Assembly (NCBI GenBank): GCA_004552615.1
Contig: SFNZ01000092.1
Span: 1 to 6,172, forward strand
DNA length: 6,172 bases
Source: Bacteroidales bacterium
Lineage (GTDB): Bacteria > Bacteroidota > Bacteroidia > Bacteroidales > UBA932
Direction: 5' to 3'
Both the position numbers and the translations under genes were made by a program. This document shows positions 5,131 through 6,172 of this stretch, piece after piece (position 1 is the stretch's first letter; each line of letters starts with the position of its first letter). Under the pieces are notes generated by a model, which saw nothing but the letters and a program-made list of their open reading frames with translations, had not been told where the DNA came from and made no database searches.

Positions 5131-6172
5131 TTATTTCGTGGTGAATGAACCTACGGTAGAACTGTAAATGTATTTGTCATAGACTCTGCAGTAAGATTTG
5201 TAGTAATACTTAGTACCAGATGAGAGCCCTGATATTGTACTGTTCTCAAGACTCATCATCATAGTCCAGAAGTCGCTGACAACTTTAAGTTCAGTACTCT
5301 TGATTCCGGAAGTATTGATATCAAAATTTTCTGATTCAGAGCATATTACACCGAATGAAATATTATCATTATTTTCAAGATTCCAACTCATGTCGTTCAG
5401 CGCACCTGAGAAAGTTGCAGAAGTTTCATCATTACTGTCAAGTACAATTGCATAGTTTACATTAGCAGTTTCGAAAGAACCTTCAACCTTCGAAATGATT
5501 GAACCATTCTTCTTTACATAAGCCCTGTAATAGTATGTTGAAGAAGGGTCAAGAAGTGTTTTCTGCTGAAGTTTGTATTTCTTAGCCAAATCATCATATT
5601 GAGTGATTGGAAGGTCAACAGCATCACTGAGGTCACTGTTCTTAGAATATTCCATACCGAAGGTATAAGCCTCGGCATTGGTCTCAGGCTTTACAATGTC
5701 AAAATAGAATTTGAAAGTTCCCTGATAAATGTCGGTGGAACTGATGCTTATGCTTGCAGTTTCTCCTGCAGGAGTGGTGAAACTGTCTATATCGAAATAT
5801 GTGTAGTTCCCGTTGACTTTGTAATATCCTCTGTAATAGTATTTAGTACCAGCTGAAAGACCTGTTGCCGTATTGGCCTTAAGGATGTATGAGTTTGAAA
5901 GCCAATCGAGATCTACTGACATTGACAGATCGTTGACACCGGAAGTTGAAGCGTCGAATGACTCACTTGTAGAGTAGAGCACACCGTATGTTATTGCTTT
6001 ATCAGCAAAGTTCCAGCTTCCTTCCTGAAATACTCCACTGAAAGTAGCAGAAGTCTCGTCGAATGATTCAACGCTAAATCTTAAGTTCATCTTATCAGTA
6101 GTGAATTTTCCTGCCTTGCCGTAAACAACTTCTTTTCCATTATTTACGTAAGATCTGTAGTAGTACTTACTA
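5131..6172 (-). CDS. Tandem fibronectin-III-like repeat protein, probably exported (5' end cut by window edge)
   Basis: The frame is open from the right edge to a TAA at 5133-5131, giving 346 visible residues; the true start, and any signal peptide, lie outside. The ATG at 6090 falls at a domain junction and is not the start, because the upstream codons continue the repeat pattern (SKYYYRSYV near the edge, then GKFTTDK). The product is three complete FnIII-like domains of about 100-110 residues plus the tail of a fourth. Most end with a YYYR/K aromatic strand, an N-G or D-K turn, and a closing SFTT or SFET strand. Such domains are usual in Bacteroidota lipoproteins and surface proteins, where they act as spacers or adhesion modules. 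No catalytic motif, transmembrane helix or C-terminal secretion domain is visible; the protein ends on the last strand. Base composition is visibly more AT-rich than in frdAB. Specific function is unknown. Confidence 0.8.
   Translation of the reverse strand, partial: SKYYYRSYVNNGKEVVYGKAGKFTTDKMNLRFSVESFDETSATFSGVFQEGSWNFADKAITYGVLYSTSESFDASTSGVNDLSMSVDLDWLSNSYILKANTATGLSAGTKYYYRGYYKVNGNYTYFDIDSFTTPAGETASISISSTDIYQGTFKFYFDIVKPETNAEAYTFGMEYSKNSDLSDAVDLPITQYDDLAKKYKLQQKTLLDPSSTYYYRAYVKKNGSIISKVEGSFETANVNYAIVLDSNDETSATFSGALNDMSWNLENNDNISFGVICSESENFDINTSGIKSTELKVVSDFWTMMMSLENSTISGLSSGTKYYYKSYCRVYDKYIYSSTVGSFTTK
5134..6172 (-). repeat. Alternating FnIII-like domain repeats (order B-A-B-A)
   Basis: Domain boundaries on the minus strand are about: tail of a B-type domain, 6172-6091; A-type, 6090-5764; B-type, 5763-5464; A-type, 5463-5134. 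The A-type copies share DETSATFSG, a nearby W-N pair, an S-x-x-F-D near a T-S-G turn, and G-L-S-x-GTKYYY. The B-type copies share S-x-YYYR-x-YV and a shorter ending. Equivalent positions of the A copies are 210 residues (630 bp) apart, so the duplicated unit appears to be a pair of domains rather than a single one. Confidence 0.65.

Noticed and set aside
6088..6090. ATG at 6090 as the start of the FnIII-repeat gene
   Set aside because: The same frame stays open to the window edge and encodes the end of another repeat domain, so this Met is internal.
1..6172. CRISPR arrays, tRNA or rRNA genes, insertion sequences, phage attachment sites
   Set aside because: No regularly spaced direct repeats, cloverleaf or rRNA-like segments, transposase motifs or terminal inverted repeats were seen on either strand.

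Overview
The window looks like chromosomal DNA of a member of the Bacteroidota, probably Bacteroidales. The fumarate reductase subunits have the form typical of that phylum, start codons follow A-rich stretches rather than Shine-Dalgarno sequences, several upstream regions carry TAnnTTTG-type -7 boxes, and the last gene encodes fibronectin-III-like repeats common in Bacteroidota surface proteins. No species can be named from sequence alone.

Layout. Positions 1-800 (minus strand) hold the N-terminal 266 residues of Mfd, the transcription-repair coupling factor; the gene runs off the left edge. A 310-bp AT-rich divergent intergenic region (801-1110) carries a candidate promoter for each flanking gene, two sets of inverted or direct repeats and a recurring CAACAT motif. 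On the plus strand follow ruvB (1111-2154, Holliday-junction branch-migration motor), a 108-bp gap with candidate promoters, then frdA (2263-4209) and frdB (4216-4995), separated by 6 bp and surely co-transcribed. A strong rho-independent terminator (5017-5052) closes frdAB, and a second hairpin facing the other way (5074-5105) closes the convergent minus-strand gene. That gene (5131-6172) is truncated at its 5' end by the right edge and encodes tandem FnIII-like domains in an alternating B-A-B-A order.

Functionally, Mfd and RuvB both belong to DNA repair and recombination and share a divergent control region. FrdAB forms the catalytic, peripheral half of a membrane quinol:fumarate reductase (or succinate dehydrogenase), central to anaerobic energy metabolism in this phylum. 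The membrane cytochrome b subunit (FrdC), usually encoded just upstream of frdA in Bacteroides, is not in this window. The FnIII-repeat protein is unrelated and probably exported.

Most of the window is ordinary housekeeping sequence. I see no convincing new system. The points most worth a second look are the missing frdC, the repeat-rich mfd/ruvB intergenic region and the alternating architecture of the FnIII protein.
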